From positions 27,589 to 91,588 of the forward strand of contig VMDC01000010.1 of NCBI GenBank assembly GCA_008081045.1: 64,000 nt of DNA, written 5' to 3'. Made by a program: the position numbers and the translations under genes. Source of the DNA: Gammaproteobacteria bacterium. GTDB lineage: Bacteria; Pseudomonadota; Gammaproteobacteria; Pseudomonadales; Pseudohongiellaceae. This document shows, piece after piece, positions 9,999 through 17,973 of the stretch. The notes under the pieces are model-generated. The model had not been told where the DNA came from, ran no database searches, and saw nothing but the letters and a program-made list of their open reading frames with translations. The stretch's first letter is position 1, and the number at the start of each line of letters is the position of its first letter.

Positions 9999-11249
9999 AT
10001 GCTGAAACCGAATCGCAAAAGCAGCCGCCGGGACTTTCTGAAGAAAGGCTCGGCAGTTGTGGCCGCCATGGGAGCAACTCCCAGAGCACTGAACGCACAA
10101 ACAATGGACGAGGAAGCATTCTGGCTTCAGGTTCGCAGCCAGTTCGCCTTTACAGAAAACGCAGTACCCATGAACGCAGCGAACCTTTGTCCGTCCTTTC
10201 GCGCCGTCACCGATAGCGTCGAGCATTTTACTGCCGACATTGACCGGGACTGCTCTTTCAACAACAGAGCCAAGTACAGCGATTTACTTGAACGCTGCCG
10301 CAGCAGAATCGCCTCCCAACTGAATGTCTCCGCTGACGAAATCGCTCTGGTGAGAAATACCAGCGAAGCCAACAACATGATCAACAACGGGCTGCCGCTG
10401 GAGGCCGGCGACGAGGTATTGCTCTGGGATCAGAATCACCCCACCAACAACGTGGCCTGGGATGTGCGCGCCGGGCGCTTCGGACTTTCCGTCAAGAGGG
10501 TCAGCACCCCGGCCGCGCCCTCGGGCGTGCAGGAGCTGCTGGAGGCTTTTACCCGGGAGTTTGGACCCAACACACGGGTGCTGGCGATCACGCAGATTTC
10601 CAATGTCAGCGGTATCCGCTTACCTGTCGCCGAACTGGTCTCAGCAGCACATGATCGCGGAATTCACGTTCATGTGGACGGCGCTCAGTCCTGGGGAGCG
10701 CTGAATCTGGATCTGACGGCCCTGGGTGTCGATTCGTTCAGCGCGAGTGCGCACAAGTGGTACATGGGACCAAGAGAGGTTGGACTGCTCTTCGTCAAAT
10801 CAGAGCACATCGCGAAAATCTGGCCAAGCGTTATCGCTCCCGGATGGGGCAGTGACAGCGAAACCGATCTGATTGGCGCAAGGAAATTTGAATCGCTCGG
10901 TCAACGGGACGATGCGGCGCTGGCGGCACTGGGCACCGCCGCTGAGCTTCACGATCAGATCGGACCGGGGCGAATCGAAGCGCGCATCAGGTTTCTCGCG
11001 CAGCGCCTCAAGCAGGGGCTTGTGCAGGCCAATCTGGAACTGGTGACCCCGCTGACAGAACAGCTCAGTCATGGCGTCTGTATTACCCGGGTCGCTGGCA
11101 ACCGGGGTGGCGAGATCAGCAACAAACTCTATTCAGACCATGGCATTGCCGCCGCAGCTACCGGAGGACTGCGATTGTGCCCGACGATCTACAACACCAC
11201 CGGGCATATAGATCGTGCCATTGAGGGCATGAAAACGCTGCTGGCCTGA
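9999..11249 (+). CDS. Tat-exported class V aminotransferase-like PLP enzyme
   Basis: The 416-residue product starts with a twin-arginine signal (SRRDFLKKGSAVVAAMG) ending near ALNAQ, so it is probably exported folded with its cofactor. The body is a fold-type I class V enzyme related to cysteine desulfurases and isopenicillin-N-epimerase-like proteins: LVRNTSEANNMINNG, HVHVDGAQSWGAL and SASAHKWYMGPREVG, with the PLP lysine at 253. The GGAG of GGAGAACACC precedes the ATG. Whether it acts as desulfurase, epimerase or lyase cannot be told. Export of PLP enzymes by Tat is known but uncommon. Confidence 0.85.
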   Translation: MLKPNRKSSRRDFLKKGSAVVAAMGATPRALNAQTMDEEAFWLQVRSQFAFTENAVPMNAANLCPSFRAVTDSVEHFTADIDRDCSFNNRAKYSDLLERCRSRIASQLNVSADEIALVRNTSEANNMINNGLPLEAGDEVLLWDQNHPTNNVAWDVRAGRFGLSVKRVSTPAAPSGVQELLEAFTREFGPNTRVLAITQISNVSGIRLPVAELVSAAHDRGIHVHVDGAQSWGALNLDLTALGVDSFSASAHKWYMGPREVGLLFVKSEHIAKIWPSVIAPGWGSDSETDLIGARKFESLGQRDDAALAALGTAAELHDQIGPGRIEARIRFLAQRLKQGLVQANLELVTPLTEQLSHGVCITRVAGNRGGEISNKLYSDHGIAAAATGGLRLCPTIYNTTGHIDRAIEGMKTLLA

Positions 11250-11278
11250 TTTCGCTTTTCGGGTCAGCTGCGCAATCA

Positions 11279-11301
11279 CGTCAGGATCACTAATCCTGAC
11301 G
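11279..11301. terminator. Hairpin between convergent genes
   Basis: A perfect 9-bp stem, CGTCAGGAT / ATCCTGACG, with the loop CACTA, sits between the class V enzyme gene and the convergent hydrolase gene. The flanks are only weakly T-rich, so it is a probable bidirectional terminator rather than a sure one. Confidence 0.55.
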
Positions 11302-11340
11302 ATTTACCGACCCTGATTCAGCGGCCCTGTTTCTTCAGCC

Positions 11341-12438
11341 CTATAAGCTCTCAAGAAACTCCAGCATGACCCGGTTGGTTTCTGATGGAGCCTCCTGCTG
11401 AACCCAGTGTCCGATACCGGGCAACAGAATAACCTCCCTCAGATCATCAACCACCCGCGCCATAGCACCCTGCAGACGACCGCGATTGGCGCCGGCAATG
11501 ACCACATCCTGTTCGCCGGCGATAAAAAGCGTCGGAACCGTAATGCGTGCATCCTGTAAATCGGCGGTAATTTCCCAGTTCCGATGAAAGTTTCGGTAGT
11601 AATTCACTCCTCCCCGAAAACCGGACCGTTCGAATTCACTGACTACATAATCGAGATCAGACTGATCCAACCAGTCCGGCAAACCCAGCGGCTCCCCGAG
11701 TCGCGGTATCCAGCCTCCGGCAGCTCGCCGTGGGTCAGTCACTTCAGGTGCATGCCGCGGCGAATCAGGAGACAGGTATAATCTGCTGATGAGACCATAG
11801 GGATTGCTGTCATACTCCGCCTCAGCGACGCCTTCAGGCTCATTGTGGTAAAGAATGTAGTAAAAGTTATCAGCAAAGGCTTCTCTCCATGAAACCAGCG
11901 GCGACTGCTCCGGTCTGCCACTGTAAGGTACGCTCATGGCAATCAGCCCGGAGAATCGATCGGGATACATGAGCACGGTATTCCAGGCAACTATCGATCC
12001 CCAGTCGTGCCCGACCATAATCGCGCGCTCTTCACCAAGGGCATCGAGAATCCCCACCATGTCGGCAGCCAGAGTTTTGATGTCGTAGGCTTCAACCGCA
12101 TCAGGGGCATCAGTTGAACCGTAGCCACGCATATCCGGAGCTACCACACGATAACCTCTCTGAGAAAAATACTGCATTTGATGGCGCCAGTTGTACCATG
12201 ACTCAGGCCAGCCATGCGCAAACAGCAGCAACGGCCCCGAATCGCCTGCCACAGCAATCCTGAAATTCAAACCGTTGGCCGTAATCTGTCTGAAATTTAC
12301 ACCGGAAACAGGCGATGGCTCGGTCATAGCAGAACTCCCTTGTGCAGCGAGCGGAGAAGACAAAAACACAGAAAAAGCAATCAGGCAGCCAAGCAAAATC
12401 CCCGGAAGGCTAAACTTGGGTGGAGTCAGTAGGGTCAT
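11341..12438 (-). CDS. Exported epoxide-hydrolase-like alpha/beta hydrolase
   Basis: The 365-residue product begins with a hydrophobic signal ending near SSPLAAQG, followed by an alpha/beta-hydrolase domain. The oxyanion-hole motif HGWPES starts near 75, the nucleophile Asp145 sits in GHDWGS, and a C-terminal GIGHWVQQEAP gives the catalytic His. HGxP with an aspartate nucleophile favours epoxide hydrolase or haloalkane-dehalogenase chemistry over esterase. Epoxide hydrolase also uses two cap-domain tyrosines; NYYRNFHRNWE may supply one. It is divergent from the selenoprotein candidate. Confidence 0.85.
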   Translation of the reverse strand: MTLLTPPKFSLPGILLGCLIAFSVFLSSPLAAQGSSAMTEPSPVSGVNFRQITANGLNFRIAVAGDSGPLLLFAHGWPESWYNWRHQMQYFSQRGYRVVAPDMRGYGSTDAPDAVEAYDIKTLAADMVGILDALGEERAIMVGHDWGSIVAWNTVLMYPDRFSGLIAMSVPYSGRPEQSPLVSWREAFADNFYYILYHNEPEGVAEAEYDSNPYGLISRLYLSPDSPRHAPEVTDPRRAAGGWIPRLGEPLGLPDWLDQSDLDYVVSEFERSGFRGGVNYYRNFHRNWEITADLQDARITVPTLFIAGEQDVVIAGANRGRLQGAMARVVDDLREVILLPGIGHWVQQEAPSETNRVMLEFLESL

Positions 12439-12486
12439 GGCTCGTTAATCCAAAATGGGGGCGGTAAGCAAAGCTATCACGCCCAC

Positions 12487-12498
12487 GAATCTAGATTC
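12487..12498. promoter_or_regulatory. 12-bp perfect palindrome (possible operator)
   Basis: GAATCTAGATTC lies in the 223-bp divergent region between the hydrolase gene and the GrdB-like gene. Position and symmetry suit a repressor site, but no regulator is adjacent and one such palindrome can occur by chance. Confidence 0.25.
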
Positions 12499-12519
12499 AA
12501 ACAGGCGCTCCGGGCACGA

Positions 12520-12558
12520 CCGGGGGCGAAAATGCACAGCGCATTCCCGTCGCCCCGG
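12520..12558. other. Nested hairpin upstream of the selenoprotein candidate
   Basis: An outer stem CCGGGGGCGA / TCGCCCCGG (one bulge) encloses an inner stem AATGC-ACAGC-GCATT. It lies about 100 bp before the GTG start of the GrdB-like gene. It could be a leader structure or a terminator for upstream transcription; no T run follows. Confidence 0.35.
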
Positions 12559-12661
12559 CGGAGGACTGCTTGAACTGCCGGGGTACCGACCCTGCCCTGC
12601 CTCTTTTTATTCGCCGGATTTGCCGCTATTCTTGCAACAAAAAAACAGGAGCGCCAGCGAC

Positions 12662-13540
12662 GTGACGACCCCCTACGACGTGCCCTACATGGAGCGCACC
12701 CGCCTCTACTACGAGGCTCAGGGATACACCACCCCATATCAGTGGGCGCACCACGACGACACCCCCTTCACCCAGCTGAGCAAGTCGCTGCCTCAATCAC
12801 GGGTGGGCCTGGTTACGACGGCCATGCCAGACACTGAACAGGGACGTGCCGAACGCAAACTTTATTCAACCCCCTCAAGGCCGGTCCCGGATTCCATGTT
12901 CACACTGGGCCTGTCCTGGCACGATACGGTGACTCACACGCGTGATGTAGGCAGCTTTCTGCCGATCGAAGCTCTGCTCACAATTGAGTCCGAGGGAGGT
13001 ATCGGCAGTCTGGCTTCGCAGTATCAATCAGTCCCCACCGCCTACAGTCAGCGTCAAACCATTGAAGAAGACGCGCCCGCCATTGTTGACCTCATGAATA
13101 AAGATGAGGTGGATGTCGCAATCCTCGTTCCCTTGTGACCTGTCTGCCACCAGACCGTGAGTCTGGTTGCCCGTTATCTGGAAAACAGCGGCATTCCGAC
13201 AGTCGTCGTCGGCAGCGCGCTGGACATTATTGAGCACGTCGGAGTCCCACGCTATCTGCATACAGATTTCCCTCTGGGAAATCCGTTGGGCACTCCCTAT
13301 GACCGCGAAATGCAACGACAACACGTCGACATGGCACTGGATCTGCTGGACAAAGCCTCTCAGGCCAATGCGGTGAGTCGCTCGCCGTTTTCCTGGCAAG
13401 GGGACGCTGGCTGGCGGGACGACTACTCAAGAGTAACCGATGCCAATCGTGCGGCCCTGGCTGCGGCCGGAGAAGCGCGCCGCGCTAAACAGCGTGCCAT
13501 GAAAAAAACCAATCCAAAACAGCAAATCCCGATGCCCTGA
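12662..13540 (+). CDS. GrdB/PrdB-like oxidoreductase, candidate selenoprotein (UGA = Sec159)
   Basis: Two ORF-track pieces (12455-13138 and 13157-13540) are in the same frame and are separated by a single TGA at 13136-13138. Read as selenocysteine, this gives one 292-residue protein from the GTG at 12662, which has AGGAG nine bases upstream. The segment around the UGA reads VDVAILVPL-U-PVCHQTVSLVARYLE and then SGIPTVVVGSALDIIEHVG, matching the family of glycine/sarcosine/betaine and D-proline reductase selenoprotein B (Pfam GRDB, as I recall), where Sec lies in UxxC. Conservation runs straight across the stop and both halves keep good coding character. A SECIS-like hairpin follows at the right distance. 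The substrate is unknown; partner subunits of glycine or proline reductase are not nearby, so it is likely one of the standalone proteobacterial homologues. The alternative is a pseudogene with a nonsense mutation. Confidence 0.82.
13146..13170 (+). promoter_or_regulatory. Bacterial SECIS-like hairpin
   Basis: Just after the UGA at 13136-13138, ACCAGAC (13149-13155) pairs perfectly with GTCTGGT (13161-13167) around the 5-nt loop CGUGA. After one mismatch, GC/GC extends the stem. The distance from UGA to the apical loop is 17 nt and the second loop base is G, fitting the published bacterial SECIS rules (16-37 nt, G among the first two loop bases) as I recall them. It would recruit SelB. Confidence 0.75.
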
Positions 13541-13580
13541 ACTTACCCTTAAACCCTTAACGCCCTGAAGCGAGCGCATC

Positions 13581-14450
13581 ATGAAAACAACAGGACTCTT
13601 CTCCGCCCTCGTCCTCACCACAGCATGGCTCCACGCCTGGTCTTCCGCGACTGCTCAGGAGGTTCGAATTTACAACACCGTTAAAAGCAAACTCATCGCG
13701 GGGCAGCAGGTCGTGGGCGGAACCGTGGATACCGCGGATCCGGAGATCTACTGCGCCATGGCCAATGCAGGCTTTGATTTTATCTGGATTGAAATGCAGC
13801 ACAGCCCCCTCTCCTTCAGCGAGGCAGCACGAATGATCTGGGCCTGCCGGGATGCACCTGCCATACCGTTTATCAGAGTCCCCGATGCCAGCGAAGGAAC
13901 GATCCAGAAGGCCACAGATATCGGCGCGTTAGGCATTATTGTGCCGATGGTCGACAGTGCGGAGAAAATGGCTGATGCCGTGCGGTATGCCAAATATCCG
14001 CCACAGGGGCGCCGCAGTCAGGGAGGAGGACAATACGGGCGATTATGGGGGCGTGATTATCGACAAACCTGGAATGACAATGTGCTGATCATTGCCATGA
14101 TCGAAACCCTGGAAGGCACTGCCGAGGCTGACAAGATTGCTTCCGTAGCAGGCGTGGACGGGGTATTCGTCGCCAGCGGAGATCTAGGCAGCTTCAGTGG
14201 CAAGCGCCAGGGAGAGCCGGAATACGAAAGTCTGGTAGCGCGTATCAAGGAAGAGACCGAAGGCGCGGGTAAATTCCTCGGAGGCCCCTCCGCGTGGATG
14301 TCCGAACGCGAAGGCTATCAATTTTTCCAGGCACCCAGCACCAGCAGTCTGATCCGAATCGGAGCCAGAATCACGCTTGAAGCGGCGGACCCATGCCGTT
14401 TCCTGCCTTCGGGAGCCACTCCGGTAGACGGAGAGAACCCCTGCCCCTGA
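13581..14450 (+). CDS. HpcH/HpaI-family aldolase with signal peptide
   Basis: Class II, metal-dependent aldolases of this family cleave 4-hydroxy-2-oxo acids to pyruvate and an aldehyde. The 289-residue product has FIWIEMQHSPLSF, RVPDASEGTIQKATDIGALGI and IETLEGTAEADKIASVAGVDGVFVASGDL, all family hallmarks. Unusually it begins MKTTGLFSALVLTTAW with likely cleavage after SSATAQ, so it is predicted to be exported. It lies 40 bp after the GrdB-like gene on the same strand and may be co-transcribed with it. The actual substrate is unknown. It is convergent with the amidohydrolase gene. Confidence 0.87.
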   Translation: MKTTGLFSALVLTTAWLHAWSSATAQEVRIYNTVKSKLIAGQQVVGGTVDTADPEIYCAMANAGFDFIWIEMQHSPLSFSEAARMIWACRDAPAIPFIRVPDASEGTIQKATDIGALGIIVPMVDSAEKMADAVRYAKYPPQGRRSQGGGQYGRLWGRDYRQTWNDNVLIIAMIETLEGTAEADKIASVAGVDGVFVASGDLGSFSGKRQGEPEYESLVARIKEETEGAGKFLGGPSAWMSEREGYQFFQAPSTSSLIRIGARITLEAADPCRFLPSGATPVDGENPCP

Positions 14451-14469
14451 CGCATTCAGGCTGAATAGA

Positions 14470-15750
14470 TCAGTCAGCTACCCGATTGCCTGCGATATAC
14501 ACCGACTCGATCGTCTTGGTGTTGGCAATATTTTCGGTCGGATCAGCTGACAGCACGCTGAAATCTGCCCACCGGCCCGGCTCCAGGGTACCGAGGTCAG
14601 ACATGCCGATACAGTCCGCGGCAATGCCTGTCGCTGATCTGATGGCATCCAGGGGGCTCATGCCGGCATCAACCATAAGCTGAAGCTCGAGATGCTCAAA
14701 GTACCCCTGAAATCGCGCAGGCGGCCCGGTATCGGTTCCCATCGCAATGGGAACTGCCGCCGAGTGAAGTGCCCCGACATTGCCCATCGCCACCTCAAGG
14801 CCAGCCTTATAGGCTTGTGCTGACCGGCTTGCGGCCATACGAGACATTCTCTCGGGCGTCTGGAGCGCTTCCAGCACAGCCGGATCGGCTTCTTTGAGAA
14901 AATACGGGTCTGAAAAGAATTCCGGGACGCTCTCGTAGACAAAGGTGCTGATTTCCCGGGTCAGCGTAGGGATGTAACACACCCCTTTGGCTGACACAGC
15001 GTCGATGAACTCATCATCAACCGGCAGATCCCTGATACTGTGTGCAATGAGATCCGCATCAGCCTCCAGCATGTACTTGGCATCGTCCAGGTAGAACAGA
15101 TGAACCGCCACCGGGAGTCGCCGACTGTGGGCCTGATCAACCAGCGCATCGAACACCGCGCGCGGCATCTTCGCAGTCGCCCCGAGATTGTCATCGATGC
15201 GCGTTTTAATGAAATTGGCGCCTCGGTCGGCATTCTGGTTCACCTGATCGCGTACAGACTGCGCATCGTTTCCGGCGATGACACTGCCTGCCACAAACAG
15301 CCTCGCCCGGTCTAGATCGGCCCGGTACTGCTCGTCGCGCAGCGCAAACCCGGCTGCCTCATCTCCCCCGAGACTGTTGACTGTGGTGATGCCGTAGCGG
15401 GCATACAAACGCAGCTGCCGGAGTAAATTCTCAGTGCTCGAATCCGCATTTGCGTCCAGACCCACAGTCGCCCCGACGTGACCGTGTGCATTTATCAGGC
15501 CCGGCATAATCGTCTTACCCTCAACGCTGATGATTTCTGCATCATCAGGCAGGGTGACTGCTGAACGAGGACCTACGCTGCGAACCCGCCCATCGCTGAT
15601 GACCAGCACGCCGTCTGACAGCGGTGCGGCGGCAGTCCCATCGATGATGGTGGCGCCAACAAAGGCAAGCGTGCCCTCGTTGGCGGAACCGGCCCAGGCA
15701 AAAACCAGGACAAATAGTAGGCTAGAAAGACGGACTGTGGTTGACATCAT
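14470..15750 (-). CDS. Exported amidohydrolase-family protein
   Basis: The 426-residue product starts with a signal peptide (MMSTTVRLSSLLFVLVFAW, cleavage after GSA or nearby). It has the amidohydrolase metal ligands: HGH in MPGLINAHGHVG, later AVHLFYLDDAK and LIAHSIRD histidines, and an Asp in AMGTDTGPP. The C-terminal LEPGRWADFSVLSADP block is typical of imidazolonepropionase-like and prolidase-like amidohydrolases. AGGAG lies six bases before the first of two ATGs. It is probably periplasmic and acts on cyclic amides or peptides; the substrate is not evident. Confidence 0.88.
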   Translation of the reverse strand: MMSTTVRLSSLLFVLVFAWAGSANEGTLAFVGATIIDGTAAAPLSDGVLVISDGRVRSVGPRSAVTLPDDAEIISVEGKTIMPGLINAHGHVGATVGLDANADSSTENLLRQLRLYARYGITTVNSLGGDEAAGFALRDEQYRADLDRARLFVAGSVIAGNDAQSVRDQVNQNADRGANFIKTRIDDNLGATAKMPRAVFDALVDQAHSRRLPVAVHLFYLDDAKYMLEADADLIAHSIRDLPVDDEFIDAVSAKGVCYIPTLTREISTFVYESVPEFFSDPYFLKEADPAVLEALQTPERMSRMAASRSAQAYKAGLEVAMGNVGALHSAAVPIAMGTDTGPPARFQGYFEHLELQLMVDAGMSPLDAIRSATGIAADCIGMSDLGTLEPGRWADFSVLSADPTENIANTKTIESVYIAGNRVAD

Positions 15751-15942
15751 CGGTTGCTCCTCCCCGATCTCATTGGAGTGGAATAGCCTCGTTGAGTCAA
15801 GTTACAAAAGAACAAGCTGCCCCGCCTGCATGATCGTTTACTGACCGCCTTGTGACCGTCTTTTGGCCGCCAAACGGAGAGCGCCTGCGCGATGGAGATG
15901 AGAACCGAACCAAGAATGACTGAAGAAGCCCTGAGCACGGAC

Positions 15943-15969
15943 CAAAAAAAAGCCCGCAATCGCGGACTT
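15943..15969 (-). terminator. Intrinsic terminator after tRNA-Arg
   Basis: On the minus strand AAGTCCGC / GCGGGCTT form an 8-bp stem (one G-T pair) with loop GATT, followed by a run of T. It lies about 10 bp past the CCA end of the tRNA gene. Confidence 0.85.
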
Positions 15970-15978
15970 TTGGCAGAA

Positions 15979-16055
15979 TGGCGCACCCGGCACGATTCGA
16001 ACGTGCGACCCCCTAGTTCGTAGCCAGGTACTCTATCCAGCTGAGCTACGGGTGC
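15979..16055 (-). tRNA. tRNA-Arg(ACG)
   Basis: The reverse complement folds as a standard 77-nt tRNA: acceptor GCACCCG / CGGGTGC, D arm with AGCTGGATA, anticodon stem CCTGG / CTAGG (one mismatch) with loop CTACGAA, T arm GCACG-TTCGAAT-CGTGC, discriminator G and encoded CCA. The anticodon ACG reads CGN arginine codons after conversion of A34 to inosine, which is the job of TadA, encoded at 59.7 kb. Confidence 0.97.
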
Positions 16056-16092
16056 GTAAAACCTGTCCGGCACGTCCGGACAAAGGACGCGT

Positions 16093-16098
16093 ATTATA
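16093..16098 (-). promoter_or_regulatory. -10 box of tRNA-Arg promoter
   Basis: A perfect TATAAT on the minus strand, followed by the GC-rich discriminator ACGCGTCC typical of stringently controlled stable-RNA promoters. The -35 is unclear; the palindrome TGACTATTCCTAGTCA (16109-16124) occupies that region. Confidence 0.6.
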
Positions 16099-16153
16099 GC
16101 GAAATTCCTGACTATTCCTAGTCATCACCGAAAAAGGACCGGAGGGAGATTTG

Positions 16154-16306
16154 ATGAACAATCGCGATACGCTACACTTCCGCCAGACGGCCAGAATTAT
16201 CGGAGTGTGCGCAGTGAGGCAGCCTGCCATTGCCTGTCGAACCCCCTTGCCATCTGGAAAACTGGATGAACCGAAGGGTATTTCAGAAAGTCTTGAGAAG
16301 TTCTGA
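16154..16306 (+). CDS. Candidate 50-residue small protein
   Basis: An ATG at 16154 follows GGAGGGAG by five bases, a very strong ribosome binding site. The frame stays open for 50 codons (starts MNNRDTLHFRQTARIIGVC, ends ESLEKF). It is too short for the ORF track. I do not recognise it. It is basic, has no clear membrane segment, and lies 67 bp before the Sel1-repeat gene on the same strand. It may be a real small gene, a leader peptide or chance. Confidence 0.35.
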   Translation: MNNRDTLHFRQTARIIGVCAVRQPAIACRTPLPSGKLDEPKGISESLEKF

Positions 16307-16373
16307 TAAGCCCTGAGAGCCTGCGAGAGCCACTCAGCAAGTCTGAAAATTTTTGGAAAGCCCGGAAGAGAAG

Positions 16374-17006
16374 ATGCGCCATTCAAGCTGCCGCGCCAGA
16401 GCGGCCCACTGGGTCACCCTGTTGACGGCGATCAGTCTGCCATTCACCACAGTGCCAGCCGCTGCGGACTATGAGGATGGCGTAAACGCGGCTTTTGCCG
16501 GCGACTTTGACACTGCCTTTCGCGAGTTCAGTCTGGCCGCCCAGCAGGGCCTGGACCTGGCGCAGTATAATCTGGCCATCCTGTACTTTACCGGACAAGG
16601 CGTTGATCAGGATTATGAGCAGGCTTTCCGATGGACAGAAGCGGCCGCGGTGCAGGGGCATATCAACGCCCAAGCCAATCTGGCCAGTCTGTACCTGGAA
16701 GGCACCGGGGTGACGCGGGATGTCGCTCAGGCAATCAACTGGTTCTCGGCCGCGGCCCGCTCCGGCCACGCCAGTGCAGCCATGACCCTGGCCGCCATGT
16801 ACCGGGACGGCGAGCCGATTGACCAAGACATCGTGCAGGCACATGCCTGGGCACAGGTCGCCCAACGGGAAGCGCATCCCGAAGCAGAAGGAGTTTTAAC
16901 CGGTCTTGAAGCGCGCATGAGCAGGGAGGAACTCAGGGCGGCGCGGCGCCTGTTCGCCCGCTGGCAAATTGAGCCAGTAAAGCTCCCCTGGCCGCCTGAA
17001 CAGTGA
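16374..17006 (+). CDS. Sel1-repeat (SLR) periplasmic protein
   Basis: From the ATG at 16374, preceded by GGAAGAGAAG, the product has 210 residues. It has a signal peptide ending near TVPAAA. At least three Sel1-like repeats follow (AQYNLAILYFTGQGVDQDYEQAFRW, AQANLASLYLEGTGVTRDVAQAINW, AAMTLAAMYRDGEPIDQDIVQAHAW; each quoted in part here). SLR proteins are alpha-solenoid adaptors in envelope signalling. The C-terminus is rich in Arg and Pro. A start seven codons upstream (TTG) is given in the ORF track and is less likely. Confidence 0.85.
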   Translation: MRHSSCRARAAHWVTLLTAISLPFTTVPAAADYEDGVNAAFAGDFDTAFREFSLAAQQGLDLAQYNLAILYFTGQGVDQDYEQAFRWTEAAAVQGHINAQANLASLYLEGTGVTRDVAQAINWFSAAARSGHASAAMTLAAMYRDGEPIDQDIVQAHAWAQVAQREAHPEAEGVLTGLEARMSREELRAARRLFARWQIEPVKLPWPPEQ

Positions 17007-17094
17007 GCCAGAACCCGGGCGGACCAATGCGCACCGTCAGAGTTGCAAGACATCTGTCTCGCTGCGCACTCAAAGTCGTTGTCAGCACCGACAC

Positions 17095-17934
17095 TCAGTT
17101 AGCCAGTTCCCGCTGCTGCTGGAGATAGCGCTCACCGCGCTCCAACCAGAGCGCAAGGAAGTTGTCCCACCCCTCAGGGTCGACGAACGGGTGCGGATCA
17201 CCCTCAGCACGCTCTGCAAGCCGGTCGCGACGTGCGAACACGTCAGCTGCCGGGGCATGGTTCGGAATATTGACTTCAATGCCCTGAAGCGCCTGCAGGC
17301 GTCTGACGCTTTCAACATAACTCTCAGCCTGCTCTACGCCGTTGAAATTCAGACCCACTCCCCCGAACATAAAGGCCGTATGAGGATAACCCTTGTCGTA
17401 CACTGTGAATCGGGTCGACAGCACACCCGGCGTATGACCGGGCGTTTTCATAAACTGCAGGCGCGTTCGCCCCAGCGTGAGCGTGCTGCCATCACTCGCT
17501 GATAAATGTCGTATCGGCCGCGGATATTCCCTGAATTGAGCCGCTCCCTCCGTCATCAACCAATCTTCCTCGGTCATCATCACCACCGCACTGAACTCCT
17601 GCTGGAATCGGGCCGCACCACCGATGTGATCATAATGTGCGTGTGAACCGATCAGGTAGCGGATGTCATTAGGATCAAAACCCAGGCTTCTGATGTTGCT
17701 GATAGCCATGTCCGTGAGCTCATCGTAAAGCGCATCGAACACGATCAGTCCCTGATCAGTCACCAGCAGCCAGGAAGCCACCCACTCTGCGCCTATGTAG
17801 TAGAGATTGTCGAATACCTGAAACGGTTCGACATACTGCAGTTCGGGATCATCCCGTTCACTTTGCTGAGGAAAAACATTCAGCGCGAAGACACTGGCCG
17901 CGATGCCGATGCCTCGGATGATAAGGTATTTCAT
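17095..17934 (-). CDS. Exported metallo-beta-lactamase-fold hydrolase
   Basis: The 279-residue product (ATG at 17934) has an N-terminal hydrophobic signal. The HxHxDH metal motif is in GSHAHYDHIGG (His98, His100, Asp102, His103), with GHTPG and a late IPNHAPA histidine. The arrangement resembles subclass B3 and its non-lactamase relatives. True resistance activity cannot be inferred; many such exported proteins are lactonases or unassigned. The ORF track start eight codons upstream (MKQQRRQL) is possible. Confidence 0.83.
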   Translation of the reverse strand: MKYLIIRGIGIAASVFALNVFPQQSERDDPELQYVEPFQVFDNLYYIGAEWVASWLLVTDQGLIVFDALYDELTDMAISNIRSLGFDPNDIRYLIGSHAHYDHIGGAARFQQEFSAVVMMTEEDWLMTEGAAQFREYPRPIRHLSASDGSTLTLGRTRLQFMKTPGHTPGVLSTRFTVYDKGYPHTAFMFGGVGLNFNGVEQAESYVESVRRLQALQGIEVNIPNHAPAADVFARRDRLAERAEGDPHPFVDPEGWDNFLALWLERGERYLQQQRELAN

Positions 17935-17973
17935 GAGCTGTCTTCTTTGTTGTTTCAATTTCGTCGTTAACTC

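Noticed and set aside
12455-12661. Longer start for the GrdB-like ORF
   Set aside because: The extension crosses a palindrome and a hairpin and has no family similarity; AGGAG supports the GTG at 12662.
13136-13138. TGA as a simple nonsense mutation (pseudogene)
   Set aside because: Possible, but the UxxC context, the hairpin and good coding on both sides favour recoding; kept as the alternative.
17095-17934. MBL-fold protein as an antibiotic-resistance beta-lactamase
   Set aside because: The fold is shared by many hydrolases; nothing here shows lactamase activity.
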